Positions 33,454 to 34,037 of a DNA stretch of 34,037 nt are shown piece by piece. Under the pieces are notes generated by a model, which searched no databases, was not told where the DNA came from, and saw nothing but the letters and a program-made list of their open reading frames with translations. The stretch lies in assembly GCA_022730285.1 (NCBI GenBank), contig DZCQ01000007.1, positions 1 to 34,037 on the forward strand, in the 5' to 3' direction. Every line of letters begins with the position of its first letter. The first letter of the stretch is position 1. Both the position numbers and the translations under genes were made by a program. Origin of the DNA: Flavobacterium psychrophilum (GTDB lineage Bacteria > Bacteroidota > Bacteroidia > Flavobacteriales > Flavobacteriaceae).

Positions 33454-34037
33454 ATGGGAAGAAAAATATTATTAGATAAAATAAACGTTTCAGGCATTAA
33501 AACCTACGAAGTATATCGTCGTGAAGGCGGTTATGCATCAGTAGAAAAAGCCCTGAAAACATTAACGCCAGATGAAGTTACTGAAGAAGTAAAAACATCA
33601 GGACTTCGTGGTCGTGGTGGTGCAGGTTTCCCTGTTGGAATGAAATGGAGTTTTATCGATAAAAAATCGGGAAATCCTAGACATTTAGTTTGTAATGCTG
33701 ACGAATCGGAACCAGGAACTTTCAAAGACCGCTATTTAATGGAATACATTCCGCATCTTTTGATTGAAGGAATGATAACATCAAGTTATGCTTTGGGAGC
33801 AAACCTTTCGTATATCTACATTCGTGGAGAATATATGTGGATTTACAAAATTTTAGAAAGAGCCATCGCCGAAGCAAAAGCTGCGGGTTGGTTAGGAAAA
33901 AACATATTAGGAACAGGATACGACTTAGAAGTTCATGTCCAAATTGGTGGTGGAGCTTATATTTGTGGAGAAGAAACTGCCTTAATTGAAAGTTTAGAAG
34001 GAAAAAGAGGAAATCCTCGTTTGAAACCACCATTTCC
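33454..34037 (+). CDS. nuoF: NADH-quinone oxidoreductase subunit F, partial (cut by window edge)
   Basis: This is the N-terminal 194 codons of NuoF, the FMN- and NADH-binding subunit of complex I; the gene continues beyond the right edge. It starts [14 protein letters not shown]. The NADH/FMN-binding segment [16 protein letters not shown] is present, followed by [13 protein letters not shown] and the later [19 protein letters not shown]. The [4Fe-4S] N3 ligands would lie in the missing C-terminal part. Confidence 0.95.
   Translation, partial: MGRKILLDKINVSGIKTYEVYRREGGYASVEKALKTLTPDEVTEEVKTSGLRGRGGAGFPVGMKWSFIDKKSGNPRHLVCNADESEPGTFKDRYLMEYIPHLLIEGMITSSYALGANLSYIYIRGEYMWIYKILERAIAEAKAAGWLGKNILGTGYDLEVHVQIGGGAYICGEETALIESLEGKRGNPRLKPPF

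Overview
The window is AT-rich, has no recognisable Shine-Dalgarno ribosome sites, and carries TonB-dependent receptors fused to a CarboxypepD_reg-like domain, a DUF5689 lipoprotein, a GLPGLI protein and several matches to the Bacteroidetes promoter element TAnnTTTG. Together these point to a chromosome of the phylum Bacteroidota, most likely the family Flavobacteriaceae. Almost all of the sequence is coding. I see no phage, insertion sequence, CRISPR array, tRNA or rRNA.

Positions 1-2.65 kb hold an NlpC/P60 lipoprotein hydrolase convergent with a minus-strand run of a small exported OB-fold-like protein, 3-hydroxyanthranilate 3,4-dioxygenase and gpsA. Positions 2.8-8.3 kb hold a secreted endonuclease/exonuclease/phosphatase-family enzyme, divergent from a TonB-dependent receptor and a DUF5689 lipoprotein. 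I infer that this locus scavenges nucleic acid or phosphodiesters. Positions 8.4-12 kb hold a GLPGLI protein with its outer-membrane receptor partner. Positions 12-15.4 kb hold a polyprenyl diphosphate synthase, a small unknown protein, a PhoD-like phosphatase and a small outer-membrane barrel protein.

Positions 15.5-19.6 kb encode E1 and E2 of 2-oxoglutarate dehydrogenase. They are followed by uvrC and a patatin-POTRA-barrel protein (to 23.7 kb), then an APC amino acid permease. Positions 25.5-30 kb form an aromatic amino acid catabolism block: homogentisate dioxygenase and 4-hydroxyphenylpyruvate dioxygenase for tyrosine, then a DUF3108 protein with tryptophan 2,3-dioxygenase. From 30.18 kb to the right edge runs the start of a complex I operon, nuoA-B-C-D-E and a partial nuoF.

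The genes are mostly housekeeping or typical accessory genes of flavobacteria. The least explained elements are non-coding. One is a possible small RNA or attenuated leader at about 28142-28264, between hppD and the DUF3108/kynA pair, whose terminator hairpin also appears to contain the promoter of the next genes. Another is a family of 33-bp palindromic repeats with three copies (13052, 26699, 26750). I found no clear evidence of an undescribed protein system.
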